Positions 50,837 to 60,891 of a DNA stretch of 64,000 bases are shown one piece after another. Position numbers and translations under genes: made by a program. The stretch is from NCBI GenBank assembly GCA_965644315.1, contig CBFFRQ010000018.1, forward strand, positions 248,001-312,000, in the 5' to 3' direction. Source of the stretch: Caecitellus pseudoparvulus (Eukaryota > Bigyra: Bicosoecida). Every line of letters starts with the position of its first letter. Position 1 is the stretch's first letter. The notes below the pieces were generated by a model that was given only the letters and a program-made list of their open reading frames with translations, made no database searches and had not been told where the DNA came from.

Positions 50837-51119
50837 GTGGAGGTGTGGGTGCGGGGCCACACATTGGGAAGTGTGGAGGCTTCGGGAATGAGGGGGAGGT
50901 CGTCTGCTTTTCGCCATCGGTATATGGTGGGGAGTGCGGGTAGCGGGTGTCATGCTTCGGGAAGTGTCCACGGGGTCGGGAATGTGTGGTGGAGTGCATG
51001 AGCAGACCGTGGAGTGAACGAGCTCCTGAGCAGCCCTTTCCTGCAAGCATCTTCATCCCAAGTGGGACCCTCTCAGTGCTCTAGACGCATCCTTTGCAGT
51101 ACCAATGCATTGACAGCGC

Positions 51120-52578
51120 TCATGATCCGTGAGTTGCGCGGGCAATGGCTGCGCCAAAGGCTCCGCCTTCTTCCTCGTCTTCGAGCGGCTCGGGATCAGG
51201 CACGCCCAGCTTGATTTGGGTGCCTGGGCTGAGCAAGAAGACTGGCGTGAGTGGCCACGCACCCAGCATGCCCAAGGCAAAGCCCACCGGGCTCGTGCCG
51301 GATTTCACTTGCAAGACGGAAGAGTTGGTGATCGCCAGGGTGCGGAAGCTGCCCTCTGCACTCCAGTTGGAATCCGGCTTCACGTTGTGGAAGGGGTGCT
51401 CGTCCCCGTCTTTCTTCCACCTCAGTGTGCCGTCTGAGCCCCAGAACACCCACGTGCGGGTCCTGTCCAGGTTGAAAATGCGCCGAGCCACGGCTTCCAT
51501 GCCTTCATGCACCACTTGCCCAGCCTCGGCAATGCGCTCCACTGCGGAGGTCAAGGCGTCCATGGGCACCAGCACGACGGCTGCCTTTTCCTTTCCCACG
51601 CTGGAGAGGATGAAGTTGAGGGTTTCCACTTCGCGGTATTCCAAGGGGTGGTTCAAGGGGGCCACCATGACTGCATCTGAGTCCTGCTCCACCATGGACA
51701 CAGTGGTCTGGCCATCTTCAAAGAAATGCAGGGGCAGGTCGGGAGCGTCTTGGGGTCCGCAGCACATGAGCATGTCCAGGAACTTCAAGTCGGGCAGGCC
51801 GCCTCTCCCACCCCCACTCACTGGCGCGTGGCTGCGTGTGCTGGGCAGTTCGATGCCTGCGTCGCCAATGGTGCTGCTGGTGCTCCCTTCGCTCCTGATA
51901 CTAGTCGCGTCATTCCCGGCGCTGTCCGAGACGACGGGGATGGCGACCGCCGAGTCCGGGACGTCAGAGCTGGTCGCAGGGGCTGGTGTAGTCGAGCGCG
52001 AAGGCGTGCTGGACCCCCCTTGGCAGCAGGAGCAGAGGGACAGCAGCTCCTTGCCCAGGCGGTCAATGTCGGTGTCATTCTCTTGCTGTGGGGTGGGTCA
52101 GCGTTGAGCCAGTGCAGTCCAGGAGCCGCGGCCAGCGCGCGGAAAGCGCACTCACGTAGAAGGCAAACGTAACAAGACCACAGCATGCCAAGTATGGCAG
52201 GAGTGTGATGAGGCCTGCGTCACGGGGGCAGGCGCAAAAGCCCGTTGCACGTGAAGTGCAGGTGGTCGCGCGCGACGCTGAGTTGTGTGTGAAACGGAAG
52301 GCCTCCAACGCACCCACTGCAGCGAAGAACTCGCCAGGGTTGACAGGGCGGCAATCGTTCGCCCCATCGTGCCCACAGAACTCTGCAGGGCAATGAGGGC
52401 GGGGTGAAGGTGCTGGCTGAAGGGGCTGGCGCTGGTGTGCAGGGCAACGCGGTGAGGGTGCCGTACCAATGTTTGTGGAGTTTCCTTGAGCGGCCGCAAG
52501 GGCCAGGCTGCACAGCAGTACGACGAGGGCTGACAGGGCGTGCTGATTCACGCCGACATAGGGCGTGTGTGCACCCAT
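51120..52578 (-). CDS. Single-pass membrane protein, novel tandem family, copy 1 (full length)
   Basis: Four minus-strand exons (52578-52467, 52382-52314, 52214-52156, 52085-51120) encode 401 residues. A signal peptide (HALSALVVLLCSLALAAAQ) leads to a short outer segment with one sequon (NST) and the motif 'FCGHDGANDCRPVNPGEFF', with two cysteines. A membrane segment (LITLLPYLACCGLVTFAFY) follows, then a cytoplasmic part starting with a cysteine cluster (SLCSCC, likely palmitoylated) and a Ser/Thr-rich linker. The last ~230 residues are a mixed alpha/beta domain ('FFEDGQTTVSMVEQDSDAVM', 'RTWVFWGSDGTLRWKK') of unknown fold. Two paralogues follow at 52880-53831 and 54343-54837. I recognise no family. 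Confidence 0.72.
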
Positions 52579-52879
52579 CTCTGCAGGGCTTCCACAACCG
52601 GCAGAGCGAGGTGCGTTGTCTGCTCTCAGCTGCCTGGAGTGCTGGCGCATGCACGCAGCACAAGGGCCGGTCAGGGTCAAGGAGACCCACGCACTGACAC
52701 AGGCTACACAGCTGTGCGGTGTTCATTTTTGTTCTTCAGATGCTTTTGCTGTGAGGAACTGCAGGTGTGCTGGAGCGGATCGGCGCCGTGGAGGAGCGCA
52801 GCATCCTGTGGAACTGCTCTCAGGTGGACAAGGTTGAGATCCCCCACCTTCCAGTCAAGGATCATCGTGGGACACCAGT
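52579..52879. other. Spacer between paralogues 1 and 2
   Basis: These 301 bases are the likely promoter of paralogue 1 and the 3' flank of paralogue 2. I see no RNA gene or repeat. Plus-strand open frames across it are judged shadows. Confidence 0.4.
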
Positions 52880-53831
52880 CTACTCAGCAGCAAGGCCCGG
52901 GACCGAGCCGGACCTTGCAGCCGCGGCAGAAAGCAGGGGGTTTGTGCGTGCGTGGCGTGCGCCAGAGAGCGATGGGCTGCTGCCCCTTCGGTGTTGCGAG
53001 GCTGAGGCTGGCTGGCCTCCGGAGCTTGGGCGGCGACTTCGAGCGGTGGGGGCATGGCTCTGCCGCCTCTGCTTGGCTGGGGCACCGACAGGAGTCACAA
53101 GCCTGGCCGTGCCGTTGGAGCCTCCTTGCAGAACTGAGCTTTGTGCGGCACCACGTGCGACGGATGTTGGTCGGCTGGGACGGCGCCCGCCTGGCGATGC
53201 GCTTGTCATTTCCACCCCACTCCCACTGGCTCGGCGGCTATCGCTGCTCCAGCGGAAACTGCTGCTTTGCTCTGGAGGCCTTTCGTCCTCATCCTGGCCG
53301 CGACTTGCGGGGGCGCCCCAGCTGGTGCGTCTTCGACGAGGCACGCGCCCTGCGGAGTTTCGCACACACCCCACACGAGTGCATGCTGTGGACACCCAAC
53401 TTGAGCAGGTCCGACAGTGCTGAGTGAAGCGAGCCTGCTAGTGAATCGGCGTGGTGTTGCTCGAGTGAGATAGGGGGGCGGCGTGGCACCCATGCAAGTT
53501 TGACGACGCACTCGCATTATCCACACCAAGGCTGTGATGGATGCGAGGTAGGGGAGCAACACGATTGGACCTGCGCAGCACGGGGGCGATGCCGAAGGGC
53601 TGTCTTGTGCGGTGAAAGTGGAGAGTCGATGCGACTTCAGCATCACACACCGACAGCCAAGAAGAACTCGCCCGGAGTGATAGGAGAACAGTTGGAGTTC
53701 TCATGGCCGCATATTTCTGTGCAGTTGGGGCTCCTGGTGGGTGTTTCAGCGAGGAGCGTGCAAGGGGCGTGAGTGGCTCGGTTCTCACCTGCCCCTGGCG
53801 TGGATGTGGTGTTTGGGTCGGCTGCAGACAT
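52880..53831 (-). CDS. Single-pass membrane protein, novel tandem family, copy 2
   Basis: Four minus-strand exons (53831-53789, 53716-53651, 53570-53512, 53434-52880) give 240 residues if the start is at 53831. The core aligns with copy 1: 'ICGHENSNCSPITPGEFFLAVGG' in meaning (two cysteines, GEFF), then membrane segment 'IVLLPYLASITALVWIM'. The third exon is 59 bases, as in both paralogues, and intron phases agree. The tail differs: it is Arg/Ser/Pro-rich with four cysteines early, and lacks the large domain of copy 1. No signal peptide is found in the first exon, so a further 5' exon or an N-terminal loss is possible. The last exon frame is the least certain part. Confidence 0.5.
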
Positions 53832-54342
53832 GCCGGGGTGTTGGACGCCACGTGAAGCAGCGGGCACAGGTTCATGTGCAATGCTGTGCATTTGCTGACA
53901 TGTTGAGTTCGGGCAATCAGGGCTTTGCCCCAATCATCCGAAAATTGACGAGGAAGGTGGAGTGTGAGTGGCTTGCCAAAGCCATCACTGTGGCAGCACG
54001 GCGCATCGGGAGCGCTGCTTCGGCCAACTCCCATCACTGACGCCGTCCAGAAACAGGGATCCTTATGGGCGCACACTGATTGGCAGCCTTCCTGCTGCAG
54101 ATGCAGTCTTCGTGATCACACCGGCGCTGTGCAAAGTTCCCTCAGAGTCAGCGTGGCGGGACTGGTCGGCAGCTGGCGAGCACAAAGCAAAGCATGCTAA
54201 GCACTCACTCATACTGGGAATCAACAACACCCCCGCTTGGCCGTCATGCCGCAAGCTGTAGCGCAGCTCCGCTTGGAGCTTGGCCTGAGCAGGCTGCCAA
54301 GTTTGGTGCTGTTGAAGCAGCGGGGATGCGGGCCCTGCGAGG
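53832..54342. other. Spacer between paralogues 2 and 3
   Basis: These 511 bases lie downstream of paralogue 3's stop. Minus-strand reading of 54060-54340 shows a hydrophobic phrase (QAGVLLIPSM) that faintly recalls 'AAVVLVPMD' in the large domain of copy 1. It may be decayed coding sequence beyond the early stop of copy 3. No intact gene is seen. Confidence 0.35.
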
Positions 54343-54837
54343 CTACTCTGTGGTGATTGTGTCGCCAGGAGCAGGGGCGACACTTGGGCGATGGTTTGAT
54401 GCTGAACAGCAGTTGGGAGCGTTGAGGTCTGCAAACCACCCTCGAACTGCTCGGACAAGCCTCGGGTTGTTGTCCTGCGGAGTGTCGGAGAGATGTGGCG
54501 TCTGTGAAGCCACCTGTTGTGAAGCACGCCAGGGCACTCACGAGAAAAGCATACGTTGCCGCCGCGAAGAGGGTGAGGAACGGGATGAGCACGATTAGTC
54601 CTGCGCAAAGCAAGCCAGTCGCAGCGATGGTGCTTGCTGGGCGACCAGTCTCGTTTCCCTTGACTGCCTCAAACGCACCCACAGCAGCGAAGAATTCACC
54701 TCCCGTCACAGGCCGACACCCATCAGGCCCTCCGTGTGCACAGAAATCTGTGTGCGGTGGTGGCTCGCGTGCCAGCGCCGCTGCGGTGTGGAAGGCACAG
54801 AAACCGCACCTGACACGCCAGTGGAGTTCTGCGCCAT
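54343..54837 (-). CDS. Single-pass membrane protein, novel tandem family, copy 3 (short)
   Basis: Four minus-strand exons (54837-54810, 54747-54679, 54600-54542, 54474-54343) encode 95 residues. The core matches copy 1: start 'MAQNSTGVS' (copy 1 has 'AQGNSTNI' at this point), then 'FCAHGGPDGCRPVTGGEFF' and membrane segment 'LIVLIPFLTLFAAATYAFL'. Exon 2 (69 bases) and exon 3 (59 bases) are the same length as in copy 1. The tail is short ('RLVRAVRGWFADL', 'CC') and ends in TAG where copy 1 continues into its large domain. The upstream bases encode a hydrophobic stretch in another frame, so a frameshift may have removed the signal peptide. It may be a short gene or a pseudogene. Confidence 0.5.
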
Positions 54838-55123
54838 GACGTAGCAGCGCTGCCGCTCGGTGAATCGCCACAAGAAAGAAAGGCAAGGCAACGGCCCTCG
54901 GGGTGTACCTGCTTTCGACAAGTCACCCCTACTTCAGGGAGCATGCGAGAAGGGGCCGCCTGAAGGTTGCAGTGAGCTGGGCGACGGAGTGCACAAGCAG
55001 TGCTGGTGGTGATGGGCTCAGGGTAGGCGAGGCCCATGAACCACGAGTTTTAGTTGGCGAGCCCAAATAAGAGATTTTGGGTGCATTCGGGCCACTGCTC
55101 AGGCCAGTCTTCTTGGTCAGGGG

Positions 55124-57281
55124 CTACTCCTGCCGGGCAGCCTTTGCGCTGGGTGGCTGCGCAGCTTCGCAGTCTGGCACCGGGCGTTTGGTGCCTCCCA
55201 CCGAGGCAGTGGGCGGAGCTGGCGCGCTGCCGGAGCCTTGTGCGACGGCTTCAAAGGCCGCCCCCTTTCGAACCAGCTTCGGGTCCAGGGCCTGTCCCTG
55301 CTGCAGCAAGACGAAGCCTGCGGGTACGAGCTCCTCATCAAGTCGCTCCTCGTGCTGGATGACGAGGGTAAACTCCATGTCCTGCGAGAAGTCCATGACC
55401 TCTGCCGTGCAGCCGTCACCCAGACCTCCACCAGGGGCCCCTGCGAGGGTCATGCCTGCATGTCGTGCTCTTCGTGCCTGAGGCGTAGGAGAGACGGGCA
55501 GAGTGTGTGTGAGCTGGCCGGCAGGCGGATAGCACCGAGGCAGGCTCTGCGCACCTGGAACTCCTCAGGGGTCTCGTCTTCCTCCTGCGCATCCAGCTCT
55601 GCCAGGCCCTCTCCATTGTCGATGTTAGGCTCGTGCAGGGCCAGGCGCCCTCGCAGGACGGCGCTGAACAGCTCAGCAAGTGTCATTCTGTGCGTGTCAG
55701 TCACCAGCGTCAGCACTGCGGAGCCGCACACCATGCACGACGGGTTCGGCCCCTCCACAGCCACAGCCGCCGTCAAGGCACCCCCTCCTGCAGGTGCATG
55801 TTTCAACTCCAGGCGCTGGGCCGGCGGCGGGGGTGCTGAGTCCGACGCTAGACCCGCCTTTACCAGCCGCATCGCCGCTGCCACCTGCCCTGCAGCCACA
55901 ATGGCGTTGCTCGTGGCGACGGCAGGGATGATGTTCCCAGCTATGCTGGCGACTGTCCACTGTGACTGCAGGGGAATGCCAAAGATATGGCTGCGCAGGT
56001 TGCTGGCCGCCGTGACAAAGGCCAGGTCCAGTGGGCGGTCTTTGGAGAACTCAGCACTGCCAAGGAGTCCTGCCTGCTCTGGCTCCGAGAAGAACCGTGC
56101 AAGGGAAGAGCAGAACTGCTGTGCGCTCTGGGACAGCGAGGGGACTGTCTGTGCTGGCAAAGCGGCAACTGGGAGGGCAGTGGGTGCTACGGCTTGCCCT
56201 GCGTTGGCGCTGCCGAGCGCAGTGTCCAGACTCAAGGGCACTGGTATGCGCCCAGCTCGCTCGTAGGCCTCCAGGCGCATGGACAGCTTCTTTTCAATCT
56301 CGTCGTGGAAGACTGCTTCAAACACCGCCTTCGCGTGTGCCGCGAGCGCGTCTGGGGCCGTGTCTGTGGGGTGCGCCGCCGCCTTCATGAAGGCGCTGGT
56401 GTCCCCTCCCTCCTCATCCTCCCACAGCATGGACTGCTGCGCGGCCCCGATCAGCAACTTGTACAACTCCTTGGCCCACACGATGCAGTGCACGGGCTTG
56501 TCGGGGGTGGAGCGAATGGTGCAAATGGGGTACGTTTTCTGCGCCGTCCCCCGAGGCTGGCAATCATAGCACTCCGTGACGCCTCGCCGAAAGCACTCCA
56601 CCTGCCCGATGTGCCCTGTTGTGCCTGCGTCGATCAGGGGCACATCAACAGACATGCACATGCGATTCACGTGCCGCCGAGCAGACATGTTGTCCAGTGC
56701 GTTGATGACCTGCGAGTGAAGGTCAAGGGGCATGCGTCTGCTTTGGCTCGCGCTCGTCCCCTGGTCTGCTGCCGCACCAGTTGGAACGTTTTGAAGAAAG
56801 AAGCGCCAAACTTGGCATCCTTGATGTTGCCATGGTGCGCTTGGACCTTTGCTTCGGGGTTGAACTCTTGCACGGCATCGGCAGCGACCTGAGCAGGGCG
56901 GGCGTCGCCGTTTCGGCGGCGTTTCGTGGCGAGAGCCAGAGCCCCACGTACCAGGGCCTTGCTCATGCCCACGTGATGTTTTCGGAAGAGAAACTGCCTG
57001 TTCAGATTTGAGACGTCAATTGTGTCCAGGTCAACCACCTGGATGTTGTGGAAGCCTCCCATGACGAGACATTTCAACAGCTCGCAGCCTGTGTTTGAGC
57101 GGCAGACGAGCTGCATCGACGCTCGACATTAGGCGAGGCCTCACGTACCGATCCCTCCTGCTCCGACGACGAGCACGGGAAGGGTGTGAATCTTGTCAAT
57201 CACATCGTCTCCCTGCGCAGGCAGCAGCGCTTAGTGCGTCTCACAACGCAAGGGGCACACCTGGGAAGCTGTGCGGGGCAT
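55124..57281 (-). CDS. UBA2: SUMO-activating enzyme E1 catalytic subunit (UBA2/SAE2)
   Basis: Five minus-strand exons (57281-57261, 57212-57149, 57088-56778, 56709-55555, 55477-55124) give 634 residues; human UBA2 has 640. Motifs: 'VLVVGAGGIGCELLKCLV' nucleotide loop, 'DLDTIDVSNLNRQFLFRKHH', 'INALDNMSARRHVNRMC', zinc ligands in CYDC and CMVC, and the catalytic cysteine in 'YPICTIRSTPDKPVHCIVWA'. The C-terminus has the ubiquitin-fold domain ('DFSQDMEFTLVIQHEE') and a basic end. It forms the SUMO thioester with SAE1. The 21-base first exon and 48-base first intron are the least certain part. The gene is divergent from POP1. Confidence 0.92.
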
Positions 57282-57594
57282 ACATGCAGCGCTCGCAAGC
57301 CGGTCCAACGTCCGGCCATCCTTGGGGGATCTGCACCTCGCGAGACAGCTCACTGGTGCAAAGGAACCAAGAAGCGTGTTGCGCTTGAAGGCTGCACTGG
57401 CTCTGTCCTTGACCCGAGCAGTGTAGTTTGACGCAGAGCGAAAGCGGCGCATGGATCTTGGCGAAACCTCCCTCTCTGACCCGGCTGCAGTCATCGCTGG
57501 TGGCAGACGGCAGTCGTGTTCAAAATTGGAACTTAGAGTCCCTGGCACCCCAGCACATGTATTTTGATTCCTCGCACCCAAGACAGCCACCGCC
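57282..57594. other. Divergent intergenic region
   Basis: These 313 bases are shared upstream sequence of UBA2 (minus) and POP1 (plus). Part may be 5' leader or an earlier UBA2 exon. No other feature is seen. Confidence 0.4.
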
Positions 57595-60303
57595 ATGCCG
57601 GGCCGCCGGGGATCCAAACGCTCACGTTCGGTGGCAGCCCAAGCGGCTGCAGCCACTGACCTCGGTGCGCCGCGTCTGGTGGATGTGAAAGACTACGTCC
57701 ACAAGCACAAGCAAGATGTGGCCACACTGCAGTCAGCCCTGGCCGTGCACTCCTTCATGCGGGCGCCGTCTGTGGACCCGCGCATCGCGCTGCCTCCGGC
57801 GCCGCAGCTCAGGCGGCGAACAGGCTCACATATGCGCAGATGCATTCCGGTTCAGCGGAGACTAAACACCGATGCTGCGCTGAAGGCGGATGGCGGAGTG
57901 AAGTATAGAGACACAGCTAGATCGAACAAGCGGCAGCGGGTCGCTTGGGCGGTGCAGTACGATGCAGCGGAGGCGGAGGAAGGAGGAAGCGAGAGTGCGG
58001 AAATCGCTTCCTCCGGCGCAGCCTTCCAGTCAACCCCGGCGCAACCAGTGGCCCTGCATCTGCCCCTGCACCACTGGCATGCGAAACGCATGCATATGAA
58101 GCAGATATGGGGGTACCACGTGCCATGGAGTCGACAGGGCCGCGGTTCGAAAGCAGCCATGGCAGACGCTGTGTCCGATGTTACTGTGCAGGATGTGTCC
58201 TGGACTGCGGGCGTGTTCCTCACAGGCACCTTGGCAGCCCTGATCGACGTTTTGGCACGTGTATCTGAGACAGAGCCGATAGAGCCAGGCGTGCCGCACA
58301 TCGCGGCTGGCCCAGCCCAGCTGCAGGGGGCGGAGGCAGGGCACTTGTTGCTGTCCGCTGGCGGTCGTGCCATCGCGCCGGTGCGCTGCTTGTGGCGGGG
58401 GAGGTACGCTCCCTGCGGCGCCGAGGCCAGCAAGGGCCCGGCAGGCGCCTTCTTCTCTGAGTCTGCGCAGCGACCTGGCAGCACGGCTGAGCTCCCTGGC
58501 CTTGCACAGCACATTACGTCCCTGGCTTTGTTCCTTCACCCAAGCGCATTGCAAACTGCCCACAGCTCCGTCTCGGCTGCATGCCAAGGGGGTGTGGAGC
58601 TGCCAGCCGCTCTCGCGGGCAATGGTGTGCATGTGGCTGTCAGGCGCAGTCCCTGGGCGCTGTTTCGGCTGCACGGACGCCGAGCAACGCAAGCATTGCA
58701 AGCAGCGTTTGAGCGGCAAGCGGGCGCCAGCAGCGACACACATGAGCACGAATGGAGCAAGCTCTCAGGTTTGACCAACACCTCTTTCGCACAGGGGGCT
58801 GCTGTGCTGTACTGCTGCCTGGGGCTGCGCCACCCGTCCTCATTTTCTGCTGATGTTGCGGCAGGGGGCGGAACGCCACGCAGCACTGCCGAGTCACAGC
58901 CGCTGGTCACGGGAGGGACACGCTCTGCATCAGACCTGGTGACGTTGGAAATGGACGCTGTGCAGGTGCTGCGCAGCGCAGGCCCGAGTGGTGGCACAGA
59001 GGCGGTGTCAGCCTCAGCACAGGGTGCCCTGCCAGCCTTGGCAGCTGCCGCCCTCACAGCCGCTGACGGCTCTGTGCAGTGTCTGGCCAAATCTGGGCGG
59101 GCCATGCACGTGCTCCCTGGCCCTGACGCCAAGCGTGGCAGCGTGCGGGGTGCCAAGGCCCGTGCACGGCGGCAGGCTGCCCTGCCAGCTGACGCAGCAA
59201 GCAACGCAGCAGCAGCTGTGCTGGTGTCCACTTTGGCCGACTCCGAGCCCGCCACTGCGGCAGAGGAAGCTTTCTGGCACCCGCCCCGCCGGGAGCCTGA
59301 AGGAGAAGTGGCGCCACCTTGTGCAGCAGGCCAAGACACCACAGTGCCCGTGGTGCTTCAGTGCCAGCCTGCAACCGCCAAAGCCGGTGCCGGAGGTGGC
59401 TGGTGGGTGGCACTGCCCCACAGGCATGCCCCGGCTCTGTGGGCGACACTGCAGGCAGCTGGTGCCAAGGCAGTGGGTTCACAGGAAGCAGCAGCACAGG
59501 CGCTGCAAGCGCGTGTCCCAGCGTTTCCACAAGACTTCCCCGATGCCCCAGCTGGGCAGGCGTGGTGGGAGGAGGAGGGCAGGAAGGCGTGCGCCAAGTG
59601 GACACGCACCCCTCCTCAGCACAAGCCCAACTGGACCACCCTCCGACAGCCGTCCCCGTACACCCCTTGGGCTCCCCCGGCAGAGAACGGGCACGAGGGT
59701 TGGAGCCACGTCATGGTGCTGCGTGGCCTGGAGGCGGAGGAGGCCGCGGAGGACTGGACCTCAGCGCCACCCGGCGCCTTCGTCCAGGTGGCGCTCAAGC
59801 TGCAGTGTGGTCAGGGGGGTGCGCTGTCGCTGCCTGGCACGCTGGCCTTGCCGCTGCCCCATGAGTGGGAGGATTGGCGCGCACGCCCCGCAGCCCAAGG
59901 TCCAAGCGAACCGAGGGGCACGAAGGGGGGCTGCAGGCCTTCGCACGCTGCTGTAGGGGCTGTCACATCCAGTGTGTATGTCCACTCGCAATGTGCCACT
60001 TTGGGCATGGGGATTATCAGCGTCTCCGCGTTGCAGGCGTCGGCGGCAGCCAGCGCGGCATTCAAACCAGAGTCGAGTTCCGCGCCGGCATCGTCGCCAC
60101 GTGCGCCCGCTAAAGGGCTTTCAAAGTCTCAGCGCAGGAAGCAGCGCCGCCAGGGCAGCCAATCAGGGTCAAGGGCTGGGCGACCCTTCCAGGTGGCTTG
60201 GCGCGTGCTGGTGCGGGGCTGTCAGGACCAGCACTGGCGCAAGGCGTGGGCGTTCCTGCCTTCCTCGCCGCCAGAAGGCAAGCAGCGCCCCGCACTGCAG
60301 TGA
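57595..60303 (+). CDS. POP1: RNase P / RNase MRP subunit POP1
   Basis: One exon encodes 902 residues. The N-terminal POP1 domain is recognisable: 'LRRRTGSHMRRCIPVQRR', then 'LPLHHWHAKRMHMKQIWGYH' (the family's WHAKRxHM...WGY signature), then 'VQDVSWTAGVFLTG'. The POPLD region lies near the C-terminus, and the last ~40 residues ('FQVAWRVLVRGC', 'WRKAWAFLPSS') fit the family's end. POP1 is the largest protein of nuclear RNase P and MRP and organises their RNA core for tRNA 5' processing and rRNA cleavage. Long Ala/Gly-rich inserts make it similar in length to, or longer than, fungal and animal versions. The context GCCATGCCG supports the start. Confidence 0.88.
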   Translation: MPGRRGSKRSRSVAAQAAAATDLGAPRLVDVKDYVHKHKQDVATLQSALAVHSFMRAPSVDPRIALPPAPQLRRRTGSHMRRCIPVQRRLNTDAALKADGGVKYRDTARSNKRQRVAWAVQYDAAEAEEGGSESAEIASSGAAFQSTPAQPVALHLPLHHWHAKRMHMKQIWGYHVPWSRQGRGSKAAMADAVSDVTVQDVSWTAGVFLTGTLAALIDVLARVSETEPIEPGVPHIAAGPAQLQGAEAGHLLLSAGGRAIAPVRCLWRGRYAPCGAEASKGPAGAFFSESAQRPGSTAELPGLAQHITSLALFLHPSALQTAHSSVSAACQGGVELPAALAGNGVHVAVRRSPWALFRLHGRRATQALQAAFERQAGASSDTHEHEWSKLSGLTNTSFAQGAAVLYCCLGLRHPSSFSADVAAGGGTPRSTAESQPLVTGGTRSASDLVTLEMDAVQVLRSAGPSGGTEAVSASAQGALPALAAAALTAADGSVQCLAKSGRAMHVLPGPDAKRGSVRGAKARARRQAALPADAASNAAAAVLVSTLADSEPATAAEEAFWHPPRREPEGEVAPPCAAGQDTTVPVVLQCQPATAKAGAGGGWWVALPHRHAPALWATLQAAGAKAVGSQEAAAQALQARVPAFPQDFPDAPAGQAWWEEEGRKACAKWTRTPPQHKPNWTTLRQPSPYTPWAPPAENGHEGWSHVMVLRGLEAEEAAEDWTSAPPGAFVQVALKLQCGQGGALSLPGTLALPLPHEWEDWRARPAAQGPSEPRGTKGGCRPSHAAVGAVTSSVYVHSQCATLGMGIISVSALQASAAASAAFKPESSSAPASSPRAPAKGLSKSQRRKQRRQGSQSGSRAGRPFQVAWRVLVRGCQDQHWRKAWAFLPSSPPEGKQRPALQ

Positions 60304-60316
60304 CTCATCTCAAACA

Positions 60317-60498
60317 GGGATCGCAGGGGTGTCCGGGAAGCTACTTACGCACCTTTCTTGCTGAGATGCCGGACACCCCAACGGGGGGGGGGGGTGCCCC
60401 CCGCATGGACCCCCCCTTCCCCACGCCGCCCGTGTCCAAGGTCCCAAGAAGGCTGCGAGGTCGGAAGGGGCTGAGAGCCCCTCGAACCAGATACCCGG
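60317..60498. repeat. 182-base direct repeat, left copy, with hairpins
   Basis: This segment recurs almost exactly at 62156-62337; I saw one substitution (GAAGGGG versus GAAAGGG). It contains an 11-bp perfect inverted repeat, GGGGTGTCCGG at 60326-60336 and CCGGACACCCC at 60369-60379, with a 32-base loop. It also has a 12-base G run and a second small hairpin (GGGGCT-GAG-AGCCCC, 60467-60481). GTGTCCGGG near the left end (60329-60337) is the inverse of CCCGGACAC at 60494-60502, which overlaps the right border. Together these look like the end of a non-autonomous foldback or MITE-like element. Confidence 0.8.
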
Positions 60499-60891
60499 AC
60501 ACATTGGAGAGACCTCTGGACACAGGGCACTATTTTATCCCCTTTGCCTCGTTGAGCATGACCCTCCGGTGAAAACTGACCTAGCACCACAGTTGCCTCA
60601 CTTGCACACACGCTGACGCACGTGAAAGACTTGAGTGCTGCTGTTGTTTGGCGTTGCCGGAGAATCGTGGAAGAGCATCTGCAGCACGCTGCCACGCGCG
60701 GAACCGAAGCCAAGGCCTTGCCAATGCTTTTGTCAGTCATGGCAGCAAAAGACCCTGGTGCGCACTGTCTGCCTGTGCTGGTGTTGCTGAGCGATTGGAC
60801 AAAGCGAGCGGCATGCAAGCTCAATTTCCGCAGCTGTGTGACTCGTGGCCATGTGGCCTTCACGCGAAGCACGTGGCGTTCTTGAAACTTG
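60499..60891. other. Spacer between left repeat and Fic gene
   Basis: These 393 bases are noticeably AT-richer than POP1. An open frame at 60622-60885 stops just before the Fic ATG and lacks a methionine start; it could be an unrecognised 5' exon, since the sequence before the Fic start ends in CGCAG. No RNA gene is seen. Confidence 0.4.

Larger units (their letters stand above)
47461..50890 (+). repeat. Tandem duplication of an ankyrin gene with flanks
   Basis: Unit 1 begins near 47461 and unit 2 near 49560. The units share about 150 bases of upstream sequence, the gene, and at least 50 bases after the stop (GTGAGTGGAGG, then CATTGGG.AGTGTGGAGG in both). The first ~240 bases around each start codon differ by only a handful of bases, while the repeat-coding part differs much more. 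That uneven identity fits recent gene conversion or a recent partial duplication. Confidence 0.8.

Noticed and set aside
52540-53427. Plus-strand open frames of 295 and 218 residues
   Set aside because: They overlap the spacer and the last exon of membrane paralogue 2. Exon lengths and phases shared by the three paralogues favour the minus strand, though support here is moderate.
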